From: Pelomonas baiyunensis
GTDB taxonomy: Bacteria; Pseudomonadota; Gammaproteobacteria; Burkholderiales; Burkholderiaceae_C
Length of the DNA: 64,000 bases
NCBI RefSeq assembly: GCF_043555935.1
Contig: NZ_JBIGIB010000001.1
Location: 1,343,658 to 1,407,657, forward strand
Reading direction: 5' to 3'
The position numbers were made by a program, and so were the translations under genes. Numbering within the stretch: the first letter of the stretch is position 1; each line of letters starts with the position of its first letter. Below are positions 1 through 9,704 of this stretch, one piece after another. The notes beneath the pieces were generated by a model. The model saw nothing but the letters and a program-made list of their open reading frames with translations, made no database searches and had not been told where the DNA came from.

Positions 1-1098
1 GTCGCGCCGCGAGAAATGGCTGGCGATCGGGGTGACGAAGAACCCGAAGCTGGGGCCCACCAGCAGGAAGAGCATCAAGGCCAGGGCGTCATTCGGGGCC
101 GCCAGGCTGGGTTGCACGCCCAGGCCGAGGTAGAAGGCCGGTTGCTGGGCCAACCAGCCCAGCAGCGCGAAGCCGGCCAGGCTCATGGCGAACATCAGCG
201 CAATGCGTTTGGTGATGTGGCGGTGTTTGAAGTGGCCCAACTCGTGCGCCAGCACGGCCTCCACCTCGCCGCCGTTGAGCTTGGTGAGCAAGGTGTCGAA
301 GAACACCACCCGCTTGGCCGGGCCGAAGCCGCTGAAGTAGGCGTTGCCATGGGCCGAGCGGCGGCTGCCGTCCATCACGAACAAGCCCTTGGCGGCAAAG
401 CCGCAGCGGGCCATCAAGCGCTCCACGCGCTCCTTCAGGGCGGTGTCGGTCAGGGGCTCGAACTTGTTGAACAGCGGCGCAATCAGCGTGGGGTAGAGCA
501 CCATGACGAGCAGGTTGAAGCCCATCCACGCGCCCCAGGCCCACAGCCACCAGCGCGGGCCGGCCGCGCCCATCAGCCACAGGATCAACGCCACGATGGG
601 CAGACCGAGTGCGGCCCCCACCAGCAGGCCTTTGAACAAGTCGGCCACGAACAGCCGCAGGTTGGTGCGGTTGAACCCGAAGGCCTGCTCGATGCGGAAG
701 GTGGACCACCACTCCCACGGCAGGTCCAGCAGCGAGCCAATCAGCACGAAGCAGCCGATCAAACCCAGCTGATACCCCATCGGCTGCCAGCCAGCCGGCA
801 GCGCTTCGCTCCAGGCCAGCACGCCGGTGTTCAGGTGATGCAGGCCGCCCAGCAGCGTCCAGCCCAGCAGCACCGCGGCGTTGAAGGCCAGCGCCAGCAG
901 CCCGAAGCGGGCGCGTGCCACGGTGTAGTCGGCCGCCTTTTGGTGGGCCGCCAGCGTCACGTGGCCCTCGAAGGCCGCGGGCACGGCCCCGCGATGGGCG
1001 GCCACGTGGCGGATTTGGCGCGAGGACAGCCAAAACTTGGCAAGGGTGGAGGCAGCGAGAGCCAGGGCAAACGCAAGGGACAACAGCGTGGCGGACAT
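1..1098 (-). CDS. M48 family metallopeptidase, Ste24/CAAX-protease type (3' end cut by window)
   Basis: A membrane zinc endopeptidase of the Ste24 (M48A) type, which cleaves near membrane-bound substrate ends. Reading the minus strand from ATG at 1098 gives MSATLLSLAFALALA, several hydrophobic segments, and the zinc motif in the stretch EAVLAHELGHFKH (about residues 278-290; HExxH with the catalytic Glu). The first 366 codons are visible; the frame runs off the left edge, so the third zinc ligand is probably outside the window and about 50 residues are missing relative to the usual ~415-430. It is divergent from orn with about 50 bp between the two starts. The family assignment is firm; its substrate is unknown. 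Confidence 0.88.
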   Translation of the reverse strand, partial: MSATLLSLAFALALAASTLAKFWLSSRQIRHVAAHRGAVPAAFEGHVTLAAHQKAADYTVARARFGLLALAFNAAVLLGWTLLGGLHHLNTGVLAWSEALPAGWQPMGYQLGLIGCFVLIGSLLDLPWEWWSTFRIEQAFGFNRTNLRLFVADLFKGLLVGAALGLPIVALILWLMGAAGPRWWLWAWGAWMGFNLLVMVLYPTLIAPLFNKFEPLTDTALKERVERLMARCGFAAKGLFVMDGSRRSAHGNAYFSGFGPAKRVVFFDTLLTKLNGGEVEAVLAHELGHFKHRHITKRIALMFAMSLAGFALLGWLAQQPAFYLGLGVQPSLAAPNDALALMLFLLVGPSFGFFVTPIASHFSRRD

Positions 1099-1148
1099 GC
1101 ACCGAAGTTTAGGCTGCGAGAATTCTGGCCATTACCTGTGAGCCCATC

Positions 1149-1709
1149 ATGTCCGACACCCTTGCCCTGAGCGAAAACAACCTGATCTGGATCGACCTGG
1201 AGATGACCGGCCTGTATCCGGACAAGGACCGCATCATCGAAATCGCCGTGGTGGTGACCGATGCCAACCTCGAGCGCCGCGTGGAAGGCCCGGTGTTTGC
1301 GGTGCACCAGAGCGACGCGACGCTGGACGCCATGGACAACTGGAACAAGGGCACGCACGGCAAAAGCGGCCTGATCGACCGGGTCAAGGCGTCCACCATC
1401 ACCGAAGCCGAAGCTGCGGCCCAAACCATCGCCTTCCTCAAGAAGTACGTGCCCAAGGGCAAGAGCCCGATGTGCGGCAACAGCATCTGCCAGGACCGCC
1501 GCTTCCTTGCCAATTACATGCCTGAGCTGGAAGACTTTTTCCACTATCGCAATCTGGATGTGTCCACGCTGAAGGAGCTCGCCAAACGTTGGAAGCCGTC
1601 AGCGCTGGAGGGTTTCAAGAAGGCGCAGAAGCACACGGCCCTGGCGGACATCCATGAGTCCATCGAGGAACTCATGCACTACCGCGGCAACTTCCTGAAC
1701 TTGGCATGA
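1149..1709 (+). CDS. orn: Oligoribonuclease (3'-5' exoribonuclease)
   Basis: Degrades 2-5 nt RNA fragments, including pGpG from c-di-GMP turnover, to mononucleotides in the cytoplasm. The 186-aa product has the usual length. DEDDh residues are visible: D16 and E18 in WIDLEMTGL, the later Asp in GNSICQDRRF, and the His/Asp pair in KHTALADIHES. Start ATG 1149 precedes the conserved NLIWIDLEMTG stretch by only 10 residues, as in the family. The stop overlaps the ATG of the next gene (ATGA). The pGpG role is a possible link to the c-di-GMP genes near 28.5-31.4 kb. Confidence 0.97.
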   Translation: MSDTLALSENNLIWIDLEMTGLYPDKDRIIEIAVVVTDANLERRVEGPVFAVHQSDATLDAMDNWNKGTHGKSGLIDRVKASTITEAEAAAQTIAFLKKYVPKGKSPMCGNSICQDRRFLANYMPELEDFFHYRNLDVSTLKELAKRWKPSALEGFKKAQKHTALADIHESIEELMHYRGNFLNLA

Positions 1710-2143
1710 CCGGCGCACGTCGGCTGATGGCGGCGCTGTTGGCGCTGTGCGCCAGCGCAGGCCGGGCCGACGACGGCGCGGCCTCGGCGCCCGCAGCAGC
1801 AGCAGCCAGCAGTGCGGGCCAGCGCGTCACCACCAAGATCGTGCGCAGCGTGGACGGCCGGCGGGACTGGGAAGGCTCTTACGCCATCGCCTCGGCCACC
1901 CGCAAGCTGAACCTGTTCTGCCTCAAATCTGACACCGGCCGTTGCGGCTTTCGGGTGATCGATGCCCGCAAGAGCGGTGCGGCACCCTCCGGCTCTTGGG
2001 ACCTGGAGGTGGAATGGATCGGCCTGCCGGTGGGTGCCCACGCGGAGCGCGTGCTGAAGGGCGAGGCTTACGCCGTGTGTGTGCGGCCGGATGTGGGCCG
2101 CGACGACGCCTGTGAACCGAGCACCGCGCTGACCGCCTTCTGA
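1706..2143 (+). CDS. Small secreted protein of unknown function, coupled to orn
   Basis: 145 aa; not recognised. It begins with a hydrophobic segment after two Arg (GARRLMAALLALCASAGRADD), a likely signal peptide with cleavage near the ADD, followed by an Ala-rich linker (residues ~24-38). The body has four Cys (LFCLKSDTGRCGF, AVCVRP, DDACEP), compatible with two disulfides in the periplasm. ATG 1706 overlaps the orn stop, so translation is probably coupled; an internal Met (residue 8, 1727) could also start it. The downstream pabBC start is 12 bp after its stop. No function is inferred. Confidence 0.75.
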   Translation: MTGARRLMAALLALCASAGRADDGAASAPAAAAASSAGQRVTTKIVRSVDGRRDWEGSYAIASATRKLNLFCLKSDTGRCGFRVIDARKSGAAPSGSWDLEVEWIGLPVGAHAERVLKGEAYAVCVRPDVGRDDACEPSTALTAF

Positions 2144-2154
2144 CAGAGCGCCGG

Positions 2155-3924
2155 ATGCTGCACGCGGCCTTTGACTTCCCGCGCCACCCGCTGGCCCGCG
2201 AGGACGGCGAGCGTCTGCGGGGCGTCTGGCACACACCGCCCAGCCGCTGGCTGCGCGCCGGCTCGGCCGGCGAGGTGCGTGCGGTCATTGACCAGGCGGA
2301 GGCCGCGGCGCGCGCCGGCGCTTGGGTGCTGGGCGGCCTGCGCTATGAAGCAGCTGCGGCGCTGGACACGACGCTGGCCACCCACCCCGTGCGCGGTCCG
2401 CTGGCGGAGTTCGCCGTTTACGACCACGCGCCCGAGCCCTGGCCCGAGACCCTGGCCGCGTACACCGGGCTGTTGAACTGGCAGGACAGTGAGCCCGACG
2501 CAACCAGCGCGATCGAGCGCATCCGCGACTACATCCGCGCCGGGGACTGCTACCAGGTCAACCTGACCACCCGGTTCCGGGCGGCCACCCCGGCGCCCGA
2601 CGCCGAGCAGATCTTCCTCGCCCTGCATGCCAGCCAGCCCGGCGGCTTCTGCCTGTTCCTGCGAGACGCGCAGGGCGGCGGGGGCGTGGCCAGCGTGTCG
2701 CCTGAGCTGTTTTTTGACTGGCGGCCGGTGCCCGGCGCGCGGGCAAGCTGGCTGCTGGCCACGCAGCCGATGAAGGGCACCACGCCCCGCGGCCGGGACC
2801 GCGTGGAGGACGAAGCCGCCCAGGCCCACCTGCGCACCAGCGAGAAAGAGCGGGCCGAGAACCTGATGATCGTGGACCTGCTGCGCAACGACCTGAGCCG
2901 CGTCGCGCAACTGGGCACGGTGCGGGTGCCCCGTTTGTTCGAGCTGCACGCGTTGCCCACGGTCTGGCAGATGACGTCCACCGTCACGGCGGTGAGCCGG
3001 GCGGGCCTGTCGTTGGCCGACGTCTTTGCGGCGCTGTTTCCCTGCGGTTCGGTCACGGGAGCGCCCAAGGTGCGGGCGATGCAGGTCATCCGTGAGTTGG
3101 AGTCTTCGCCGCGGGGCTGGTACTGCGGCGCGCTGGGCCTGATCCAGCCGGGCGGCGTGGCCACGTTCAACGTGCCGATCCGGACAGTGGAGATCAGCGC
3201 TTACGCGTTGACCTGTGGCCTGGGCAGCGCCATCACGCTGGACAGCGACCCCGCCGCGGAAATTGCCGAATGGCGCGCCAAGGCCCGGTTCCTGGCGCGT
3301 GCGGAGGCACCGGTGGAGGCCGTGGAGACCCTGAGGCTGGAGGCCGGCGTGCCGCAGCGGGGCGATGCGCACCTGGCCCGCATGCAGCGCACCGCGCGCC
3401 ACTTCGGTCTGCGGTTTTCCATCGCGGAGGCGCGGGCTTACCTCGCGGCGCTGGCCGCCGCGCAGCCCGAGGGGGCCTGGCGGGTGCGCATGACCTGCGA
3501 TGCCGACGGCCACTTCGCCCATGCCTGCGTGCCCTTCGTGCCCACCGCCACGCCGGTGCGGCTGGCGCTGGCCGACCGGCCCATCGCCACGCGCGGGGCG
3601 GCGGCCGAATTCCTGGCGCACAAGACCTCGCGCCGTGAGCTCTACGCGTTCGACAAGCCGGCGGATGCGTTCGACGTCATCTTGTGGAACGAGGCCGGCG
3701 AGTTGACCGAATGCAGCTTCGGCAACCTGGCGGTTCAGCTGGACGGCGTTTGGTGGACGCCGCCTTTGGCCGCCGGACTGCTGCCCGGCGTGCTGCGGGC
3801 CGAGTTGCTGGCCCAAGGTCGGCTGCGCGAAGCGCCGCTGCAGCGGGCGGATCTGGACCGCGCCGAAGGGCTGGCGTTCTTCAACAGCCTGCGCGGCTGG
3901 CTGCCGGCTCAGCGGCTGAAGTAG
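2155..3924 (+). CDS. pabB: Fused aminodeoxychorismate synthase component I / aminodeoxychorismate lyase (PabB-PabC)
   Basis: Bifunctional enzyme for p-aminobenzoate in folate synthesis: the N-terminal half aminates chorismate using ammonia from PabA, and the C-terminal half is a PLP lyase that releases pyruvate and PABA. Residues ~100-385 carry the chorismate-binding fold with QPMKGTTPRGRD, ENLMIVDLLRND and the CGSVTGAPK region (Lys of the PIKGT-type motif is present). Residues ~390-589 match the class IV aminotransferase fold: HKTSRRE with the presumed PLP Lys, NEAGELTECSFGN, and LLPGVLR. 589 aa fits known PabBC fusions. Its end overlaps the convergent SDR gene by 16 bp. PabA is not in the window. 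Confidence 0.93.
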   Translation: MLHAAFDFPRHPLAREDGERLRGVWHTPPSRWLRAGSAGEVRAVIDQAEAAARAGAWVLGGLRYEAAAALDTTLATHPVRGPLAEFAVYDHAPEPWPETLAAYTGLLNWQDSEPDATSAIERIRDYIRAGDCYQVNLTTRFRAATPAPDAEQIFLALHASQPGGFCLFLRDAQGGGGVASVSPELFFDWRPVPGARASWLLATQPMKGTTPRGRDRVEDEAAQAHLRTSEKERAENLMIVDLLRNDLSRVAQLGTVRVPRLFELHALPTVWQMTSTVTAVSRAGLSLADVFAALFPCGSVTGAPKVRAMQVIRELESSPRGWYCGALGLIQPGGVATFNVPIRTVEISAYALTCGLGSAITLDSDPAAEIAEWRAKARFLARAEAPVEAVETLRLEAGVPQRGDAHLARMQRTARHFGLRFSIAEARAYLAALAAAQPEGAWRVRMTCDADGHFAHACVPFVPTATPVRLALADRPIATRGAAAEFLAHKTSRRELYAFDKPADAFDVILWNEAGELTECSFGNLAVQLDGVWWTPPLAAGLLPGVLRAELLAQGRLREAPLQRADLDRAEGLAFFNSLRGWLPAQRLK

Positions 3925-4796
3925 CCAGCCGAGTCCAGGTCCGCCAGCAACGTCGCGCGGCGCGGGCGCCACTGCAGTTCCTGCTGCGTCCAGTCGCTTT
4001 GCGTGGGGTTGTCCAGGGCCGCGAAATGCTGGAACCAGCCGAAGTGGGCGGCGGCTTCGTCACCCGTCAGGTGGCGCACAGGCAAGCCCAGATGGCGGCC
4101 GATGGCCCTGGCGATGTCGACAAACGCGACGCCGGACTCTGCGGCGCCGTGGTAGCTCACCCCGGTGCGGCCGTGTTCGGCCGCGCGGCGGAACAGCTCG
4201 GCCGCATCCAAGCGGTGCACGGCCGGCCAGCGGTTGAGGCCGTCACCGACGCAAGCCGACACGCCGGTGCGGCGCGCCAGGTCGATCAGCAGCGGCACGA
4301 AGCCCCGGTCACCCGGGCCGTGCACCGAAGGCGCCAGCCGCACCACGCAGGCGTTCACACCCCGCTCCACCAGCGCCGCCACGGCCTGCTCGGACGCTGA
4401 CCGCGGGTGGTGGGGCGACGCTGCGGCCGTTTCTTGCGCCATCGAGCCACCGGCCACCAGTGCCGTGCCGGAGGTGACGACCAACCGGCGCGGGCTGCCA
4501 GCCAGGGCGTCGCCCAACGCGGTGACGATGTGGCGGTCGTCCTCGCAGCTGGCGGCGAATCGGGTGAAGTCGTGGTTGAACGCGGTGTGGATGACCGCGT
4601 CGGCCTCGGCCGCCCCGCGGCGCAGGCTGTCCAGGTCGTCGATGCTGCCGCGGTGCGCGGCAGCACCCGCGTCGGTCAGGGCCTGCGCGGCGGCGTCTGA
4701 GCGGGCCAGACCGGTCACTTGGTGACCGTGGGAAAGCAGTTCTTGCACAATGGCCGAGCCGATGAAACCGGTCGCGCCCGTCACGAACACATGCAT
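3909..4796 (-). CDS. SDR-family NAD(P)-dependent oxidoreductase/epimerase-like, atypical
   Basis: 295 aa with an N-terminal Rossmann dinucleotide motif (FVTGATGFIGSAI, residues 4-16) and the extended-SDR pattern AVIHTAFNHDF. The usual catalytic YxxxK is not evident; the corresponding region reads HPRSASEQA, so this belongs to the atypical SDR class with a Ser/Glu-type active-site segment. Substrate unknown. Start ATG 4796 places the Rossmann motif at the very N-terminus. It is divergent from the XRE regulator at 4901 with a ~100-bp shared promoter region, a common arrangement for a regulator and its target. Confidence 0.85.
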   Translation of the reverse strand: MHVFVTGATGFIGSAIVQELLSHGHQVTGLARSDAAAQALTDAGAAAHRGSIDDLDSLRRGAAEADAVIHTAFNHDFTRFAASCEDDRHIVTALGDALAGSPRRLVVTSGTALVAGGSMAQETAAASPHHPRSASEQAVAALVERGVNACVVRLAPSVHGPGDRGFVPLLIDLARRTGVSACVGDGLNRWPAVHRLDAAELFRRAAEHGRTGVSYHGAAESGVAFVDIARAIGRHLGLPVRHLTGDEAAAHFGWFQHFAALDNPTQSDWTQQELQWRPRRATLLADLDSAGYFSR

Positions 4797-4900
4797 GGAA
4801 ACAGTCCTTGCGAAACGTTGAAAGTGGCGCCACTGTCGCGAGCCAGGCCGCGTGCGTGAAGCCGTGAGCGCATACCGGTATTGCCACTACCAGGATCACG

Positions 4901-5728
4901 ATGTCCGTTGTTGAAGACGCCAACCTGCTGGGCCGCTACCTGAAGGAGCGCCGGTCGCGCCTGGACCCGGCGGCCCTGGGCTTGCCGCTGGCGCGCCGTC
5001 GCACGCCCGGGCTGCGGCGGGAGGAGGTGGCGCAGCGTGCGCACGTCAGTGCGACTTGGTACACCTGGCTGGAGCAGGGGCGGGGCGGCGCGCCCTCCAC
5101 CGAGGTGCTGGAGCGTTTGGCCGCTGCCTTGCAGCTGAGCGCGGTCGAGCGTGAACACCTGTTCCTGCTGGCGCAGAACCGGCCGCCGCAGGTGCGCTTT
5201 CAGCCGCCGGCCGCGGTGCCGCCGCGGCTGCAGCGGGTGCTGGATGCGCTGACGCAGTGCCCGGCCCTGATCCGCACCGCCACCTGGGACGTGCTGGCCT
5301 GGAACCGCGCCTGTGCCATGGTGCTGAACGACTATGCCGCGTTGCCGCCGGCGCGCCGCAACATCCTTCGGCATCTGTTTGCCAACCCGGCTGCGCGCAG
5401 CCGCATGCCCAACTGGGCGCAAGACGCGCGCTTCGTGGTGGCGGCTTTCCGGGCCGACGCGGCACGGGCTGGTGCCACCGGTGAGGTGCAGGCCTTGGTG
5501 GCGGAACTCAGCGCCGTCAGCAGCGAGTTCGCCGCCATGTGGGCCGAGTTGGAGGTGCGTGGCAATTACGGCGAGGTGGCCAAGCAGATCCAGCACCCGG
5601 TGGTCGGCCCGCTGGCGCTGGAGTACACCGGCTTGGTGGTGGAGGGGCGACCCGACCTGACCTTGGTCGTGTACCACCCGGCCACGCCGGCCGATGCCGA
5701 GCGCGTGCGGCAGCTGCTGGGCGCTTGA
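4901..5728 (+). CDS. XRE-family transcriptional regulator with MmyB-type C-terminal domain
   Basis: 275 aa. Residues ~10-80 form a helix-turn-helix of XRE type (GRYLKERRSRL...LRREEVAQRAHVSATWYTWLEQGRG...VLERLAAAL). The remainder (~105-270) resembles the MmyB ligand-binding domain, with VLDALTQCPALIRTATWDVLAWNRA and the AEYTGLVV-like C-terminal block. The protein is probably cytoplasmic and senses a small hydrophobic ligand (family-level inference). It is divergent from the SDR gene, which is the most likely target. Start ATG 4901 is the first in frame before the HTH. Confidence 0.88.
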   Translation: MSVVEDANLLGRYLKERRSRLDPAALGLPLARRRTPGLRREEVAQRAHVSATWYTWLEQGRGGAPSTEVLERLAAALQLSAVEREHLFLLAQNRPPQVRFQPPAAVPPRLQRVLDALTQCPALIRTATWDVLAWNRACAMVLNDYAALPPARRNILRHLFANPAARSRMPNWAQDARFVVAAFRADAARAGATGEVQALVAELSAVSSEFAAMWAELEVRGNYGEVAKQIQHPVVGPLALEYTGLVVEGRPDLTLVVYHPATPADAERVRQLLGA

Positions 5729-5783
5729 TCGCCGCGTGCGGGCCGTGTGCTCCGCCATTCATGGCGCCAAGATGTCAAATCGT

Positions 5784-5812
5784 TTGGTGAAAACCCTGAG
5801 TTGTGCTACAGT
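5784..5812 (+). promoter_or_regulatory. Predicted sigma-70 promoter of the RNA helicase gene
   Basis: TTGGTG at 5784-5789, a 17-bp spacer, then TACAGT at 5807-5812, preceded by TG one base upstream (extended -10). It lies about 295 bp before the helicase start and 56 bp after the stop of the preceding gene, so it would create a long 5' leader with a transcription start near 5819. Confidence 0.55.
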
Positions 5813-5819
5813 CGTGGGC

Positions 5820-6105
5820 TTCGCCGGGTTGCCCGGTGAATCACGTCTCCTCTGACCTCGTTCGACTCCCCAGGTTCTCTGGGCATCGGACTCCGAACAC
5901 GGATCGGTCGGCGGCGATGAAGCCGTCGCTTTGACTGACTGTTCCCCCGCGCCGCACCCGGGCTGAAGTATTTGCCCGAGCCGCACGACGCGAGCTATCT
6001 GATCTCCCAGCGACTTGTTGCATTCCGAGGGCTTTTTCATGCCCCTCGGCGCCGCGCGTTGGCTGTTTTCAGCCGCCCCGGCGTGATTGAACGAAAGAAC
6101 GAAGA
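5820..6105 (+). promoter_or_regulatory. Long structured 5' leader of the RhlE-type helicase gene
   Basis: About 285 bp between the predicted promoter and the helicase ATG with no gene. It contains short inverted repeats, the clearest being CCGAGGG at 6025-6031 and CCCTCGG at 6043-6049 around an 11-base U-rich loop. The only ribosome-binding candidate is a weak purine run (GAACGAAG) just before ATG 6106. Leaders of this length before DEAD-box helicase genes are often sites of temperature or autoregulatory control; that role here is inference. Confidence 0.45.
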
Positions 6106-7806
<1,701 letters not shown>

Positions 7807-7816
7807 TCGCAGTGCG

Positions 7817-8353
7817 GTGTCTCGGGTGCAACTGCGCCCGATGACGCCGGCTGACCTCGACGCCGTGGTAGCGCTTCAGCAGCGCTGCTACGGCGTTGCC
7901 TATTGGGAGTCCCGCGAGGCGTTTGCCGCCAAGCTGGCCGCCGCTGCCGGGCAGGCCTGCTGTTGGGTGGCCGAGCAGGGGGCGCAGCTGATGGCCTACG
8001 CGGTGAGCCTGCCGGTGGCATCGGGCGAAGTGCCGCGGCTGCACGCCCCCACGGTCAATGCCGCCGCCCGGCCGGCGCAGCTGTACCTGCACGACCTCGC
8101 CGTGGCGCCTGAGGCCCGGGCCCATGGCTTGGCCGGGGCGCTGCTGGCCCGGGTAGCGCAGGCGGCGCACGCGCAGGGCTTGTCGACGCTGGCGCTGGTG
8201 GCCGTGCAGGGCTCGGTGCCGTATTGGCGGCGCCACGGCTTCACGCCGGCCGACCCGGTGCCAGCTGCGGCCGCAGACGCGCTGATGAGTTTCGGCAGCC
8301 AGGCCTGCTATTTGGTGCGGGCCCTCGAGCCGCCCGAAAGGGCGACGGCATGA
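7817..8353 (+). CDS. GNAT-family N-acetyltransferase
   Basis: About 178 aa. Transfers an acyl group from acyl-CoA to an amine; substrate unknown. The fold is recognisable from LRPMTPADLDAVVALQQRCYG at the N-terminus, LYLHDLAVAPEARAHGLAGALLARV (the beta4 strand and acyl-CoA pyrophosphate loop; the usual RxxGxG/A reads EARAHGLAGA) and SVPYWRRHGF near the end. No ATG lies before the first strand; GTG at 7817 or 7826 is the likely start (ATG 7841 would cut the first strand). No clear ribosome-binding site is seen, so coupling to the helicase gene 10 bp upstream is possible. Its stop overlaps the next gene (ATGA). Confidence 0.8.
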   Translation: MSRVQLRPMTPADLDAVVALQQRCYGVAYWESREAFAAKLAAAAGQACCWVAEQGAQLMAYAVSLPVASGEVPRLHAPTVNAAARPAQLYLHDLAVAPEARAHGLAGALLARVAQAAHAQGLSTLALVAVQGSVPYWRRHGFTPADPVPAAAADALMSFGSQACYLVRALEPPERATA

Positions 8354-8964
8354 CGCGCCGCACCGGCCGCCTCGCGCAGTGGGACGACACAAAGGGCTAC
8401 GGCTTCATCACGCCCGATGCGCCGGGCCGCCCCAAGCTGTTCGTGCATGTCCAGGCCTTCGGCCCGCGGTCGCAGCGCCCCGTGGTGGGCGAACTTCTCA
8501 GCTATGTCGAGGCCCACGATGCCCAGGGCAAGCTGCGCGCGCAACAGGTGCGCGCTGTGGCCCCTCGTGTGCCCGCCCCCGCGCGCCGGGCGCGGGACGG
8601 CAGCCGGGTGCTGCTGTGGGTGCCGGCGTTTGCCGCCCTTGTGCTGGCGGTTCGCCTGGTTTGGGGTGTGCCGAACTTCGTGTGGGGTGCGTACACGGCC
8701 ATGAGCCTGGCCACCTTCATCGTCTACGCGCTGGACAAGCGTGCGGCGCGGCGCGGCGATTGGCGCGTGGCCGAGAACACCCTGCACGGCCTGGCCCTGC
8801 TGTGCGGCTGGCCGGGGGCACTGCTGGCGCAGGAGCTGCTGCGTCACAAGTCCGTGAAGCCAGCGTTTCGCCGCGTGTTCTGGCTCATGGCGGCCGTGAA
8901 CGTGCTGGCGTTCGTGCTGCTGACGACACCGCTGCTGCACGCAGCCTGGCAACTCGCGGCCTGA
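8350..8964 (+). CDS. Cold-shock-domain / DUF1294 membrane protein
   Basis: 204 aa with two parts. Residues ~5-70 form a cold-shock domain (GRLAQWDDTKGYGFITPD...LFVHVQAF), with RNP1-like KGYGFI and RNP2-like LFVHV. Residues ~85-200 are a DUF1294 membrane region with about four hydrophobic segments and the family motif YALDKRAARRGDWRVAE...LHGLALLCGWPGALLAQELLRHKS. Function of DUF1294 is unknown. ATG 8350 overlaps the GNAT stop. Location after an RNA helicase gene fits a nucleic-acid or cold-response theme (inference). Confidence 0.88.
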   Translation: MTRRTGRLAQWDDTKGYGFITPDAPGRPKLFVHVQAFGPRSQRPVVGELLSYVEAHDAQGKLRAQQVRAVAPRVPAPARRARDGSRVLLWVPAFAALVLAVRLVWGVPNFVWGAYTAMSLATFIVYALDKRAARRGDWRVAENTLHGLALLCGWPGALLAQELLRHKSVKPAFRRVFWLMAAVNVLAFVLLTTPLLHAAWQLAA

Positions 8965-8993
8965 GCGCGCCGGGCCAGGCCTGGCCGCACCGG

Positions 8994-9656
8994 TCAGAAG
9001 CGGAGTTCGCCCAGCCCCTCGATGTTCAGCGAGCCGTGCGCGCTGCCCGACACCGGGTGCAAGCCCGCCCATGCGCCCGTGGTGACGACCGTGCCCGCCT
9101 GGATGGGCTGTCCGAGGCTGGCCCCATGCGCCCGCCAGGCGGGCAGCACGGCGGCCGGGTTGGCCAGCGCATGGCCTCCGCAGCCGCGAATTTCAGGTTG
9201 GCCCGCCAGGGCCAGGCACCAGTTCCGCGTGCCCCAGTCCAGCTCTTGCCAGGGCTGCCAGGGGCCGAGCCACCAGCCGGCGTTGGACTGGAAGTCGGCC
9301 ATGCGCAGCAGGGCGGGGGCGTCCAGCCCTTGCTCCCAGCGGGAGGCGATGCATTCCACCGCGGCGCACATCGCTTCCGGCTCACCTTGCGCATCCACGC
9401 GAAGGGCCACCTCCACCTCCAACCCGATCAGGGCCGTGCCTGAGGCCGGCGCCACGGGCGAATGGCTGAACGGGCCTTGCGCCGCCGCGCCGCCCGACTT
9501 CCACCGCGTGCGCGGCCAGCCCAGCGCGGCGGCCACACCTTCCTGCACGGCGTAGGCGTCAGCCTCGGTGCGCACCACGTGCGTCCAGTCGTCGGCGTTC
9601 AGGCGGGTGGCGTGGCGGTGGGCGTGCACCAGGTGGTCGATGAGCGAGGCGATCAT
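8994..9656 (-). CDS. Fumarylacetoacetate-hydrolase/2-keto-4-pentenoate hydratase family protein
   Basis: 220 aa from ATG 9656 (MIASLIDHLVHAHRHATRL). Resembles MhpD-type hydratases, small metal-dependent enzymes acting on 2-keto-4-pentenoates or related keto acids. Family features: DAYAVQEGVAAALGWPRTRWKSGG, the metal-ligand strand LEVEVALRV, and the C-terminal TVVTTGAWAGLHPV...G region. A GTG at 9701 would add 15 residues but lacks better support. It follows the DODA-type dioxygenase gene on the same strand with a gap of ~48 bp (3 bp if GTG is used), so the two may form a small aromatic or keto-acid operon. The true substrate is unclear. Confidence 0.8.
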   Translation of the reverse strand: MIASLIDHLVHAHRHATRLNADDWTHVVRTEADAYAVQEGVAAALGWPRTRWKSGGAAAQGPFSHSPVAPASGTALIGLEVEVALRVDAQGEPEAMCAAVECIASRWEQGLDAPALLRMADFQSNAGWWLGPWQPWQELDWGTRNWCLALAGQPEIRGCGGHALANPAAVLPAWRAHGASLGQPIQAGTVVTTGAWAGLHPVSGSAHGSLNIEGLGELRF

Positions 9657-9704
9657 GTCGCGAGTGTCGCGCGACAGGCCGCGCACGGGCCTGTGCGGCA
9701 CCGC

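Noticed and set aside
16..1170. Long open frame on the plus strand across the M48 protease
   Set aside because: The minus strand encodes a clear HELGH-containing metalloprotease; the plus frame is a compositional shadow rich in His, Gln and Gly.
2068..3972. 634-codon minus-strand frame opposite pabBC
   Set aside because: Shadow of the fused PabB-PabC gene; composition is Arg/Gln/Gly-rich without motifs.
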